Below, one piece after another: positions 1 through 16,206 of a DNA stretch of 64,000 bases. Source of the stretch: Glutinoglossum americanum (lineage: Eukaryota > Ascomycota > Geoglossomycetes > Geoglossales > Geoglossaceae); the NCBI GenBank assembly GCA_020080175.1, contig JAGHQL010000031.1, positions 108,185 through 172,184 on the forward strand, given 5' to 3'. Every line of letters begins with the position of its first letter. The stretch's first letter is position 1. The notes under the pieces are model-generated. The model had not been told where the DNA came from, did no database searches, and was given only the letters and a program-made list of their open reading frames with translations. A program made the position numbers and the translations under genes.

Positions 1-122
1 TGTTCGTAAACTGGCGTTGGCTGGCCGTGAGCCGGGGGTTGATTGAAAACCGGTGGTGGCACCGAGGTGTTTCCTGGCGCCGAGTATGGCGGTGGAGGCG
101 CTTGGTACTGCTGAAATGACAT
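1..122 (-). CDS. N-terminus of a proline-rich protein (partial)
   Basis: An open frame begins with an ATG at 122-120 on the minus strand and runs off the window edge. It encodes about 40 residues rich in Pro, Gln and Tyr, starting MSFQQYQAPPPPYSAPG and containing a PPPPY motif, which is the kind of sequence bound by WW domains. No folded domain is visible in this fragment, so the product cannot be named. The start is chosen because it is the first in-frame ATG and the sequence upstream loses the proline-rich coding character. The next gene, on the opposite strand 1.2 kb away, encodes a WW-domain protein, but any functional link is only a guess. Confidence 0.5.
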   Translation of the reverse strand, partial: MSFQQYQAPPPPYSAPGNTSVPPPVFNQPPAHGQPTPVYE

Positions 123-631
123 TCCTTATATACTCCCGGCAAACTGTAGAAAGGAAAGGCTAATGTGTATAAATAGCCGGTGAGGTAATTGTGAAAAATA
201 CGGTGAAAACCAATAGTACAGCGAACGTATAGTGATTCGGCTTAACAGATCAAGTCGTTTCACAAAGGCGACGATGAGAATTAGACTAGAGAGCGTGGTG
301 ATTGTAAAATGTACAATCGTGTGAAGGTCGAAGGCTGTCGAAAGGCCATTCCGCGGATCCCCACATAAGGCTGAAAGATACCCGCAAGAGTACGGGCACG
401 TACGCTGTTTGGGACGGGCCAAGCCCCTTTAGCCACACGCTAAGCTTTCTTTCGCATTGCGTGTGGCGTGTGGCGTGTGGCGTGCAGCGCTCGCGTTACT
501 CGCAGCAGCAAAACGCGAGAAACAAGATCTTGATCATCTACACTCAACCGCAGGAGCTTGTCCGGACGTCAGACGCTGTTGCCATGCCGACCGCTGGGGA
601 ATCATCTGCCGCGTGCACGCAGACACACGTG

Positions 632-690
632 GACACGCACACGCTGACACGCACACGCTGACACGCACACGCTGACACGCACACGCTGAC
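632..690. repeat. 14-bp tandem repeat, four copies
   Basis: The unit GACACGCACACGCT is repeated four times without change from 632 to 687 and followed by the first three bases of a fifth copy. The array is A/C-rich on one strand and G/T-rich on the other. It creates overlapping open frames on both strands that should not be read as genes. Confidence 0.9.
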
Positions 691-773
691 GGCCGGCTGG
701 CCCGACGGATGGAATTGAAACCACAAAGAGAGCCGTGCGGTGGACTCTGCCATGGCTGCACAGAATATCGATA

Positions 774-820
774 TTGCCAAGCAGAATTGCCAAGCAGAGT
801 TGCCAAGCAGAATTACCAAG
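774..820. repeat. 13-bp tandem repeat, about 3.5 copies
   Basis: The unit TTGCCAAGCAGAA recurs at 774, 787 and 800 with one substitution (final A to G in copy 2), followed by a partial and diverged fourth copy. It is a simple minisatellite in the divergent intergenic region. Confidence 0.85.
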
Positions 821-1326
821 ACCGGTTCTACGTAGTTTACTCGCCCGTCCGAATAGAGACGAGGTGGCTGAGGTCTCGCCGTGTCTCGCTGTGTCTCTCC
901 TATCTGTAAGCGCCTGCTGCACGCCGACCCAATCACGTTGCCGTCTGGGGTGTCGGACTGCTCGGTGCGGAGGGGCAAACCGTCAAGGCCCGGCGGCTCC
1001 ATCGCAAGTCAAAACCCGTTCTCGATATCGCGCTCATTTACTAACCCCAACCTCTTCCTCTCTCTTCGTCCCCCGACTTTGTTTGTGAGACTTGGATTCG
1101 AAACCCTCCAGCTGCGTTCCTGAAACTGCTTGTTATAGTACCCAACTCCCTCTTCCTCTTTGCGGAATCTGTATCTCCACCGCCTCGTCTGCAGCAGCGA
1201 CTACCCGCGAAAAGCTGCTCTGCTCGATCTTAACGATATATTCCTAAAAATAACTTCTTTTGCATTAGTCGAACCTGTCGCGTCTCAAGCCCGTGCCTCG
1301 TCTCGGACTTCTTCGCACGTTTCGCG

Positions 1327-4300
1327 ATGGCCGGCAGTCGTCCACCGCCAGGGAAGAGCAACGATGAACTCTTCCTAAATAAACCTAGCACTGAACCAAT
1401 TACTCCCACCGTTGGGCCCTTGAGGATCAACAAGCACAGCTCCACGTCGCCTGAGCCGCGCAGCGGGTCCGCCCAAGGTCAGCATAACGGAGTTGCGCCC
1501 CCGACGAGAAAGCAGACGTTTCCTCTTCCGCCTGGAGCTTCTAGTTCTCCAAACCCGTTACCGTACCCCGACGACCGCCCTCGCCTGCAGCAGCAGCAGT
1601 CGTCGGGTGGCCGTCCTGGCCAACTGCCATACCCCGATCGTGACAGGGTGCCAACGCCCGAGAGAAAGAAGCAAAGCTCGCCCGCAAACAGCTCTTCCTC
1701 TCCGACCGAACCGGCCACCTCCCCCCGGGTCGCCCCGGGTCGCGATGCTCAGAAATCTTCGGGGCTAGCGGAAAGGCGAGGGAATGCTCCGAGGCCTCTT
1801 CCCGCCTCGCCGGACTCAGATAACCCTGATCAGGAAGGGTTGTTCGCGAAGGCCCCCCGGCGTCCTTCTCAGGAGGGAGCGCAATCGTCAAATCAGCGTA
1901 GACGCCCTTCACAAACAGAGATTAATCCGTATCCCGAGTACCACCAGCAATATTGGCCATCACCTGTTATCGGTACCTCCGGTAGTAATTCTCCTGATAA
2001 GGCCGCCCCTGCGACCAGCGGTGGCCTTGTTGCTCCCACTCCGAGCTCTACTGTTAATCGCCTAAGCTCGACAGCATCCACTTCAACAACTCGGGCTCAG
2101 CGGGGGTCTCCGCCTCCACCCGAGACTCCCGTCTCGGTGGTTGGGGATGGGCCTCCCGGTGGAGGCATTGAAGCGCGCTTTGCAGCTGCCGGAATTGCTG
2201 GCACTTCTACCCTCAATAGTCTCCAAGCCCAAGGGGCTGCTGCATCGCAACGGGCGAACCAGTACCCACCGCCAGTACCACAGCTCGGACAACTAGCGCC
2301 AGGACACCCTGCGTATCAACAACAACAGCAAGACCCGCCTCAAAGACCTTGGACACCCACAGAACCCCCGGGCAGCCAGCCGTATGGCCCGCCCACCGTC
2401 TACCAGGGGCCGGGAGAGCTGCCCCCTACCGGGCAAGCTCCACAGGGGGCGCAACCAAGCCATGCTGAGCAGCCACCGCGGTCTTCGTCTCAACAGATGC
2501 TAGAGCAAGACTTCCAGAGGATGCAAATGACATCCTCACCACCTCCGGCGTATTCCAGCGTCAGTCCACTCGGTGCGACCGCGCAACAAGGATATCCGCC
2601 AGAGAAGAGCCCAACTCCTGTCGCTGCGGCGGCTGGAGCGACAGCTGCGGGGCTTGGTGCAGCTGTAAGCGTGGTGGGCGCTCCCCCGACTGATCCAGCA
2701 CATCAAACACACCCAGCTTTCGCAAACGATCCTAGGCAATCGGCACCTTCTCCACAGCAGGGGCAAGACCCACATCCCCCGCCTCAACAGGCTGCACCCT
2801 CAACCTACGACACGCCACATGGACCTGCGCAACCAGCATCACCCCCACCGCTCCCAGAAGGATGGATCGCACACCTGGACCCGAACTCAGGACAGTATTA
2901 CTATATCCACCTACCTACTCAATCCACACAGTGGGAGTTTCCCAAAGGGCCAACTCCCCTGAACTTGAGTGAGCCCATTTCGCCTACCTTAAGTACGTAT
3001 GCGGGACACCCCCTCGCTTCACCCGGTTTAAGCCAGTTTGGGAAGACGCCACTTGGTTCGCCCGGGTTTGCCCCAATGACTCCTGGGTACTCAGAGAGTA
3101 TAATGAGCATGAGCACTGGGACCACGGCTACTGCAGGCTTTACTGGGCCACCTCCAAGCAGTGGGATGGATATGTATAAGGTCGCCCCCACAAATGGGGT
3201 GTATTTTGGACCGTATCTGAGATATACCAATATGGATCTGGAAAGAGGGCTTTGGTTAGGTTCAATCATGTTGGTGACGGATGCGCCACAGCCACCAACA
3301 ATCCATATACATCAGAGCTTAGATCTCTCCCCTAACCGTAAGTTAGACGCTCAGAACCTAGTTCACACAAAAACTAACGAAAACATGAATAGCCCGGCAG
3401 CTCAAAGCAAACCCGGTCTATACCCACCAGAGATGGGTGTTCTACCGCTACGACATCGACCTTCAAATGGAAGAATCTGGCGGCGCAAAATGGACATATG
3501 CAATCACCTCTCACCTAGGCTGCACTCGGTACGAATTCCTCGTCGCGGGCCGCTATGAGACGAGCTGGCGATTTATTGCACACTCAGGCAATGACTTTTC
3601 CTTACATGTCAACGCCAATGAGCGTAGCCGGTTAGGAGGTGTCGGCTTCATGTGGAAAGACGTTATGCAGAAGCATATCGACTGTGGGGGATTTCATGCG
3701 CAGCTTGGGCTTGGTGATCAGATATATGCGGACAGGTTGTGGAAAGAAATCCCCTTACTCAAGGAGTGGCTCGGCATGAGCGGGAAAGCAAACAGAAAGA
3801 ATGCATCGTGGACCGCAAAACACGAGGAGGATGTCTCGCACGCATACTTTCATTACTACTCAAGCCACTTTGACCAGCCCCACTTGAGGGAGGGTTTTGC
3901 CCAAATCCCCCATATTCTGCAGATCGACGATCATGACATGTGAGTTACCCTCGAATTGGAGCGATCTCCCCATCCATGACTGATGATTGAACCCGCAGCT
4001 TCGACGGTTTCGGGTCTTACCCGGAATATATGCAGTTCTCCAACATGTTCAAGAATATTGGCAGAATAGGCATCGAGATGTATCTCCTTTTCCAGCATCA
4101 CACGACCCTTGAAATCCTTCGCAACGTTAGCAACGACCAAGACTTGTTTACCATCACGGGCACCGGTTGGCATTTCGTCAAATACCTCGGACCGGCGGTT
4201 GTTGTTGTCGGGCCTGATTGCAGATCTGAGCGAAACCCCCATCAAGTTATGGCCGGTCCCACGTATCAAGGACTGTTCCCGAAGGTCGCGATGCTCCCAC

Positions 4301-5265
4301 CTAGTGTGCAGCATTGTATATGGATGATTTCGGTCCCGATCGTCTATCCACGTATGGAGGCTGCAGAATCTCTCGCAAATACTGTAGCAACAGGAAAGAA
4401 AGCTATGACTGGAGCCTACAATGTTTTGGGGAAAGTCACAAGTTCAGTCGCGGGAGTTGTGGGAGCTAAGACTGTGGTTGGAGAAGGGTTCAACTCCGTG
4501 AAGAAGGCGGTGGGGAAATCTGGACTAATGGGCGGTATTTTGAGCCCGTTTGGAGAAATTGATATGCTCGATGAATTGAGAGATCAGTGGACCCATGAAT
4601 CCAAGGTCAGCCCCACTAGATGTTGCTCTTCCATGAGTTACGCTAACACCAATCATAGGATCTCGAGCGTACATACCTCATCAGGACCCTGCAGGGCATA
4701 GCGCATCAGAAGAGTATCCGAATGACTTTTCTCAGCGGAGGTAAGGAGATCTCTACGCAACTTCCAAAACTACCACACGCTAACCCTCTTTGTCCCAAAA
4801 ACAGATGTAAATTGCTGCGGTGCAGGCCTTGTGCACGACCCATCCCACCCCTCTGATCACAAAACCATGTATCAAATCATCTCCAGCGCGATCGTTAACG
4901 TACCACCGCCATCCTACTTGCTCAAGATGCTACACAACAACAAAGTCCTCTATATTCCGCAGAATGGCCAGCGTTCTAACAACAGCGTCTCTGACACAAA
5001 AGAGGACATGATGGAGATCTTCCTGACGGACGTCAACGGCACCGCCCGTGAAATGAAGAAACTTATGGGCCGTCGCAATTATGCCGCGTTCGTTGCGTTT
5101 GATCCCGATCTCGTCGGCCAGCAATACCAGCAACAGCCGCAGCCGGAACAACACGCCTCAAAGCTGAGTCTAGCGGTCGATTTTATGGTTCAAGGGGATG
5201 GTATTTATTCCGTGCCGATGAAGTATGGTCCGGTGGTTATTCCACGGTTAGAATACGGGGCCTAA
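1327..5265 (+). CDS. WW-domain protein with PhoD-like phosphatase domain
   Basis: Five exons join in frame: 1327-3337, 3393-3939, 3999-4605, 4659-4740 and 4805-5265, giving about 1235 residues. Residues 1-500 are disordered and rich in Pro, Ser and Gln. A WW domain lies at about 506-540 (PEGWIAHL, YYYIHL, TQWEFP). The C-terminal half resembles fungal PhoD-like/alkaline phosphatase D proteins of the metallophosphatase superfamily. Likely metal-site motifs are LGLGDQIYADRLW, QIDDHDIFDGFGSY and FLSGDVNCCG. Introns are 53-64 nt; the first (3338-3392) has a CTAAC branch site. The family is widespread in filamentous fungi, but the substrate is not known to me. WW domains bind PPxY ligands, so the protein may be recruited to a proline-rich partner. 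The start is the first ATG of the long open frame, after a pyrimidine-rich leader. Confidence 0.85.
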
Positions 5266-7329
5266 GAAATGGGGTGGCATCGCTTCAAGCAGGTGGTTTA
5301 CTAGTTGCTCATAGATCACAGCGGGTGCCTCCTTCATTTTTCTGGTCAGTCACAATTTTGGCTATTGCGTTGATTTTACACATGAGCAATTCACGCGTCA
5401 GATAAGCGAATCCCCACGATTTGATGTCCATGTACCAGAATTACACAAGATAGTCCCTTCTATTTCCTTCCCACAGATGCCCACCTCTCGAATACCAAGT
5501 GGACCGATTCACAATTTGCCGAACCCATTCCGCTCCGGTGACGCTAAAAGTAGGGTATAAATGGAGATTGTGGGGTATAAAAACACTCTGTTTTCCGTTC
5601 CAACTCACACAAGCGTTGCACGGTCCTTTCGAGCCCGTACAGCCTAGAGTGCACCATCATATTTTCGAGGACCGAGATCACTGTCCTCAATGCCCCGAGA
5701 GCCCTGTGCAACGACGGCCGGTCTCGTCCGCCACCCATGTAGAAACGGTGAAGTAGCTTATATTCGTTTGAAACATACATCCGATGTGAGGAAAAGGGCT
5801 GGATTCAAAGTTAGCCTCCTGACCCTAGGACCTGATCCGCGCAGAGTGGGGTGAGGTGGGAATGGGGAGCAGTACAAATTCAGGACACTCCTTATTGAAG
5901 ATCCTGCAAAATTGACAACCATATTTATCTCGATCAAGGTCACTACCTCCACCTCCGCCTCCGCAAAGGCAACCAAAGGAGCGACCCTCGAAGCCGCGAC
6001 TAGGCGAGAACATAGGCATGGCCGTAGACCCGAGGCGATGAGTGGAGCAAGCAGAGTCCTGAGTTCCTCTAGGAAAGCCCTAAAGTTAAGGCGCCTGTAA
6101 TTGGAACTAGTAAAATCGGTCGTGTATCTAACAATGGAAGTTGTCCGCCTTGTGTGGGAAGATTGCCCTCTCTTATAAAGTACCTCCGGGCCACCATGAA
6201 GTGTCATTATTTGCCATCCAGCTCCACCTCGCACCACAATGTATAGAGCACCAAGCCCCTCAGCAATGACAGCAGCATGAAGAAAAAGCAAACGCACCAG
6301 GTCGTTTATACAATAGTGGCTTTGGAAACTGGCCGAAGGCCGGGAATTACGGTTATTGAGGGTTAGTCTTCCATCGCTCATATCCTAGCTCGTAAGCATG
6401 GTTGAGACTGGAGCAAACTTGGAGAGAAAATCACAACGTGATGTCGTTTGTGGACATGTGGGTGCGAGTACATGAACATGTAAGCGCACGGTATACCTAG
6501 AGGCAACTAGGGAAACTTGGGATATATTAGATAAGAGAGGTGAATTCACTGAATAGCTAAGGAGTTGTTGCGTCGAATGGTCACGCGTGGAAGGTGAGCT
6601 GGTAAGACCACACAGACTCAGTCGAACGCTAGAAGTGATATCTTCTCTCACCATCGCATGAGAGCGTCAAGGTAAACCCGAGGAAGGCCATGCTAGCCCT
6701 ACGAGCCTTCGCGAGGCCCCTCTATCCAGATTTCAAATAACGTCTGACGCTCCCAAACCGTATATCGGTTGGAGTACTTGTCCCAAGAAAGACCTATCAG
6801 CCGGTGTATACGCGTTACATAATCGCAGGAAAACCTCCTGCAGCTTCCCGCCCAATACCCTGGATTTTCGAGGCGTCAAACAGACAGTCAATGGCCGTAT
6901 CAAGGTGGAGTTGTACCGTGCCTAGGAGACAGGGGCCCGATGTTTGCCGGCCCAGGACTATTTTCAGCTCCGGCTCTCAGACAACGGATGGAAGGCGAGG
7001 TGCTCCGCGCTGTTCTGTGTGGAAGGGCTCCCTCAGATTCCAGCGGATTCGTGTCAGGGTATCTGTATTCTGTCATGAGGCATGTGAATGGCAATGCTTC
7101 CGAGTACATTCTCTGAATGTTTGTCCGCGGTCAGGTGACGTGAAATTCTTCATGTTGTTGTTTTGCCGTTTCGGGTCTGGGCTGGCCAAGACCACTCAAC
7201 GCGCGACGCGCTAAGACGGACGCGCCAACCACTTCTCTTTTCGCGACTTCTCTAATTTGGTTGACACCTTAGAGTCCTCTCCCTCCGTCACGCCTTCTAT
7301 CGCTCAGTCACAGCAGGAACTTCCGGACC
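5266..7329. other. 2-kb intergenic region without a convincing gene
   Basis: This region lies between the PhoD-like gene and cdc6. The longest frame is 207 codons on the minus strand (6381-5758). Its composition is unusual and it matches no family I recognise. Other frames (6804-7214 plus, 6654-6385 minus) also lack recognisable motifs. The final 100 bases carry the pyrimidine-rich cdc6 leader. I annotate no gene here, though a poorly conserved lineage-specific one cannot be excluded. Confidence 0.4.
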
Positions 7330-9418
7330 ATGGCGTCTTCTGTACTGGGCAAGCGGACGAGAAGCTCAGGCGCATCCGGTATTTCCTTTGAACCTGACAG
7401 AGTCCTTCCGGATTTGAGACTGACTTTGCTTGTGCAGCTTCGATTTCGAGATCTCCGTCACGCGTCAAGCGTCGCTCACAGGTTTCGGTCTGTACCAATG
7501 AGAACGAAAATCCTTTTATCACACGAGTTACAGAGAAAGCAGCTCAGAATGGTGATGTTATGCAAGTGGATGATGTTGAGGACGGGGCACTGTTCAAGTC
7601 TCCGGGCAAGGCGCCCAAAGAGGCGTCTCTACCAGTCAAACATACAATTTCAGGCGCGAGAATCCCTCTCTCCCCAACGAAGATCAATACACACTTCAAG
7701 GTCACCAAACCTGCCTTCGGTAAGTTGTGGCCCCAGTCCAATATTCCTAAGGATATGTACTAACTACACGCACAGACGAGAATACGAAAGTAACATTAAT
7801 CACATCCCCACAAACACCCAGACGCCGAGATGCTCTATCCAAAAAGCAGCCGGTCACACCTCGACACCGCGTCGCTGTCGGCAAACTTTTCACCCCACGG
7901 ACTCCTCGGACGCCTATGACACCAAGATCCACGGTGCCTACCGTCTATGCCGCGGCACGTCAGCTCTTCGTACGCAGCGCGAATCCAGGGAGACTTGTGG
8001 GGCGTATTGAGGAACGAAAAGAACTCAACCATTTTATCCAGACTAGAATCGAGTCAAGCTCGGGGGGTTGCATATACGTGAGCGGGCCACCTGGCACAGG
8101 AAAGAGTGCGCTGGTGACCGAAATCGCTGGCGGTTACACTGGCCAGGACTTGGTGAAGACTGCATATATCAACTGCATGACTGTGAAGAATTCCGGAGAT
8201 ATCTTCAGCAAATTAGTAGCGGATCTTTGCGAAGACAGTGATGACTGGGAAGGAGATGAAGCTAGGATACTCCAAGGAATGTTTATACCCAAAAAGACCA
8301 CTAAGGAAGTTTTCATTGTCACTCTGGATGAGATTGACCATCTCCTAACACTGGACATCGAAATCCTGTACACAATCTTCGGGTGGTCGTTACATCGCTC
8401 CTCTCGGCTCATCCTCATTGGCATTGCGAATGCATTGGACCTTACAGACCGCTGCTTGCCTCGTCTCAAGGCACGCAAACTGAAACCTCAGCTATTGCCT
8501 TTCCTTCCTTACACGGCCCCCCAGATTGCATCTATCATTACTACCCGGCTACAGTCCCTTATACCAGAGCACGATGAACAGAGCGCTACGACTGCGAGCT
8601 ATATACCATTTCTTCATCCAGCGGCCATCCAACTCTGCTCCAAGAAAGTTGCTAGCCAAACTGGTGATCTTCGCAAGGTTTTCGATATTTGCCGCCGTGC
8701 AATCGATCTGATTGAGTCAGAAACAAAGCAGAAGTTCCAAGAGCTTAATGACCAGGCTCTTATGCTTAGTCCATCTAAGTCACCCCTAGTAGAGAACATG
8801 AATCTCTCCTCGCCGTATTCGACCTCTTCTCCCAAATCTCACCCGCTCTCACAGCAGTCTTCTCTCATGGCGTCATTAGCGAACTTAACCCCAGAAACGG
8901 CTCCCCGGGCATCAATTGCTCATATCGCGCGCATCTCATCCGCAGCATTTGGGAACGGTTCGGAACAACGATTTAAGTCACTCAACTTGCAGCAGAAGGC
9001 CGTCCTTTGCGCACTGATAGCACATGAGAAGCGCTCGCGCACAATCGCATCGACCCTACCATCCACACCCTCCAAGGCCGGCAGGAACAACACCGCACCG
9101 TCGATCAGGTCGCTCTTCGAGACATATACATCCTTGTGTAGGAGAGACAATATGTTACACCCGCTGACGAACACCGAGTTCAGAGATGTGATAAGCAGTC
9201 TCGAAACGCTATCGCTGATCACCATCCTTGACTCCGGTAAGGGGGGGAGTTCAGGGTTATTGCGTACTCCGAGTAAGCGGGGAAGGTTAGGTGGCTTTGG
9301 AAATGGAGACGAGAGAAAGGTTGGGAGCTGTGTTGGAGAAGGAGAAGTCGAATCGGCAATAGAGGGAGCTGGGAGCCAGATTCTAAAGGCCCTAATGAGG
9401 GATGGGACCTTTGAGTAG
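7330..9418 (+). CDS. cdc6: Replication licensing ATPase Cdc6/Cdc18
   Basis: Three exons (7330-7378, 7438-7719, 7776-9418) encode 657 residues. The protein begins MASSVLGKRTRS, and exon 2 continues with SRSPSRVKRR and NENPFITR, as in other filamentous-fungal Cdc6 proteins. The first 150 residues carry many CDK-type sites (SPSR, SPTK, TPRRR, TPRHR and a TPRTPRTPMTPR run). This suggests cyclin-CDK control of stability and loading. The AAA+ module has Walker A GPPGTGKS at about residue 214 and Walker B TLDEIDHL at about 291. A C-terminal winged-helix region follows, around LHPLTNTEFRDVISSLETLSLI. Cdc6 acts in the nucleus with ORC and Cdt1 to load the MCM helicase. The second intron has a TACTAAC branch site. 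A related Orc1 would be larger and carry a BAH domain, which is absent. Confidence 0.93.
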
Positions 9419-10846
9419 AAACCTCACAGATCGCTCTGGTGATTGACCAGCAGGAAACCGGTTCGGTGTTTGATTTGTTTGCCGTACGTATGGTATCAGT
9501 AAAAAGCCTATACATATAGTTAATACCTTCGAAAGAACTAGCCTCCAGAAGTGAAGAGCTCTAGCACCGCTTACAGATGCTAACAAATCAATGATGATGC
9601 CAGCTGCCATATTTCTCGCACCCCCCCCCCCCCGCCGACCCCCCGTCCACACCCTCCCCCACCCCAACCACCATCCCCTCACCATACTCAGTCTACCCCN
9701 NNNNNNNNNCCCAAAAAAAAAAACCCACAAAAAGAAAAGAGCCGGCACCCCCCCCAAAAGCCAAAAAAACAAAAGAGTGGGCCACCCCCCCCCTCTTCCC
9801 CCCCCCCCCCCCCCCCCCCCCCCCGGACTCAATAAAAACTGCCTTCCTACACGTTGGCTAACGTCCGCAAGGCCAATCAACTGTCTCGGTCTCTCCCCTT
9901 CTATCGTTAAGGTGCCCCGATGGCGTATATACTGTCGTGCCAGAGTCAGAGAACGTACTTGACACGGTTCCAAGTCGTCGGGAATCTCAAGGCAACAGTA
10001 CCGCTTATCGGACCCACGAAATGCTCGAAGGATTGACTTGGGCACGAGACTTAGTCACTCTATAGCTCTACGGAAGAACCACGGGCGATTGCTCGAATAT
10101 CACGACTCCCATTCTATATACTCAGATACCGAAGGGTTTTTCACCAGAATACCAAACAAGTCGATGCGCGAAACATTATATGCTAGGACTACCACCATTA
10201 CATCATAGTGCATATACGTTCCTGAAAAACAAAGAGAGGACAGATAAAGAAGTGCTCTTGAAAGATAATTCCACCAATACCGAAGATATGGTGTTTTAAT
10301 AAACCTTTTTTGCGGTACTCGAGAAATTATTTCAAAGAATCAGCTTCACTTTTAAGGGACTTGATATGGTGCTGAACGATTGCCGTAAAGTCGGCGTGAT
10401 TTTAGCCCTTGATTATGCCTGAGATGATAGCTTATTGCAGAACCAAACTGCAACAAAACACCTGATCAGATGATAGGAGATTGGACGATAGAAGTCGGGA
10501 GAAATGCGGTGACTCGACGGTTGCAGGCCTCAGTCCCTCGCTTAGGCACCAATGGTCCACATTCACTTTTCGGCCCCCGAACACCTGCAGCTTACTTGTG
10601 TGCCTGCTTCCGAACTTCTACAACCATTCACTACCCTACCCAATTGCTTTCCTTTAGACACTTCACCACCTCCGTGGAATCGGTATGGCTGTTTAGCAAT
10701 CTCACGGCCATCCTTCTACTTCCCCCCTACACTCTCTTCTTCATATTCTATCAGTAACACTCATTCATACCCGTTCAAGATCGGCCTTTTACACGTTAAC
10801 ACCGCGAAGAACGTCGGAAGATTCAGCTCTTCGGTACCTCTCTACA
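9419..10846. other. Intergenic region containing an assembly gap
   Basis: This is the cdc6 3' flank followed by the promoter side of the checkpoint kinase. Positions 9611-9830 are highly abnormal low-complexity C- and A-rich sequence surrounding ten Ns. Apparent frames across it (for example 9591-9962 and 10045-9392) are artefacts of that composition. From 10100 to 10846 the sequence is ordinary AT-rich intergenic DNA, with a CT-rich leader at 10640-10740. Confidence 0.6.
9611..9830. other. Ten-N gap flanked by poly-C/poly-A sequence
   Basis: Ns occupy 9700-9709. On the left is an interrupted C-run beginning near 9620. On the right are an A-run and then an almost unbroken run of more than 25 Cs ending at 9824. 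The composition is unlike anything else in the first 50 kb and looks like unresolved or error-rich sequence beside a scaffold join. It should not be interpreted biologically. Confidence 0.8.
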
Positions 10847-13177
<2,331 letters not shown>

Positions 13178-13874
13178 TGGTACTTCATTCGAAGTACACT
13201 CTAGACGGCATCGGATTCTTCAGGCTCTCTTTGTTCGCATCGGCTTTGTTCATAGCATGGTGGGTGGCGAGACAGGCAAGACTTGAATGGCGTTCTACTG
13301 CCACTTAAGATCACGCTTACTCATGATGAACGAATTTTCCTTTTTAAGTCATGGGTGGTGATTTATATAGGTGACAAGATGATGAAGAGAAGATTACCAA
13401 AAAGTGATTTTATATTAGAGGCATTGAAAACAGACTTTGCCAAACACTTCGTACTTTAATAAAAAAAAAGTCCCCAAAGTCATATTTATTTTCCGTTTTG
13501 CCCTGCAAGAAATGAGAGCAGTCGTTTTCTTACTGATAGCTCAAAGCAAATACTTACTTTATTATCACATCTTTTGTCGAGTGGAAGCAGTGAAGGTCAG
13601 CAGTTGGTGGGATGCGGTAAATTACTATAGCGAGTTATATTGTGATCACATGCAGGTTAATAGTCTTCAATATTGTATTTGGGATAGTGGAGAAAGGAGA
13701 GATTTTTTTTTTATATGTTAAAACATTGCGTGCGTATACCCCTGTCAAAAATAAATAAAATTCGCGAATGTCTACCCCTGAACCTGCTTGCCCCGATGTT
13801 TTTAATTTACCCTTCAACGACCACCATCACGACCACGAATCCGCAGAGAACCGCAAGAGCAACAATTGTCAACC
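13178..13874. other. Intergenic region, chk2 3' flank and CYP51 promoter
   Basis: About 700 bases are AT-rich with several poly-A/T runs (13458-13468, 13703-13713). No open frame resembles a protein. The last 90 bases before the CYP51 ATG are rich in CCAC/CAAC words. Sterol-responsive sites may be present but I cannot identify one with confidence. Confidence 0.4.
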
Positions 13875-15747
<1,873 letters not shown>

Positions 15748-16206
15748 TTTCGTTTCCGATTCGCCTCTCATTCCCCCCTTTGAGCTTCCCAATTATAGGG
15801 GAAGGCGAGGGAGATTAATAGATAATAATCTTTTAGATAAGAGCGCTTCATTTGCGGCTCCCCTGACCTTGTCCACACCTTCCCCTCAGGCGATTCTTTT
15901 TTTTTGCTTGACTTGCTCTGGAAAAATTAGGCGTGGAGCACGACCTAGTAAACGCGAAGTGGGCGCTGCTATTTGTTGTTGCTTGTTGCGGCTGTACAGT
16001 TCGGTTTTTTCTTCTCTTCATCTTGAGTATATGCAGACAAGCATTGGTCGGGGCTTCTCCGAACCGGGGGTAGTCGGCGGGCGGTAAATATATGTAGTTA
16101 GAAATGCAGAAATAATGCTCTATAAGATTTTGTCACATTTCTATGCTAGGCTACATTTGTATAGGCCTCTTAACATTTATCTATCATATTTTATGGTGTG
16201 GGCATA
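15748..16206. other. Convergent 3' flanks of CYP51 and ade8
   Basis: About 460 bases separate two genes that end towards each other. The sequence is AT-rich towards 16100-16200, with TTATAAGATTTTG-like and poly-T stretches suited to 3'-end formation on both strands. No gene is seen. Confidence 0.45.

Larger units (their letters stand above)
123..1326. other. Divergent intergenic region with two short tandem arrays
   Basis: This stretch separates the minus-strand proline-rich gene from the plus-strand WW/PhoD gene. Many overlapping short frames exist but none resembles a protein family. It holds a 14-bp tandem repeat at 632-690, a 13-bp tandem repeat at 774-820, and three TGTGGCG units near 461-484. 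The last 300 bases before the 1327 start are pyrimidine-rich with CT blocks around 1040-1080 and 1145-1165, typical of fungal 5' leaders. Confidence 0.5.

Noticed and set aside
544-1002. 152-codon minus frame and overlapping frames in the first kilobase
   Set aside because: The open frame is produced by the 14-bp repeat (multiple of neither stop nor codon) and gives Cys/Val/Ser repeats with no family match.
9392-10045. Frames of 123 and 217 codons on opposite strands across the gap
   Set aside because: They run through Ns and poly-C/poly-A tracts and encode only Pro/Lys or Gly/Arg runs; composition explains them.
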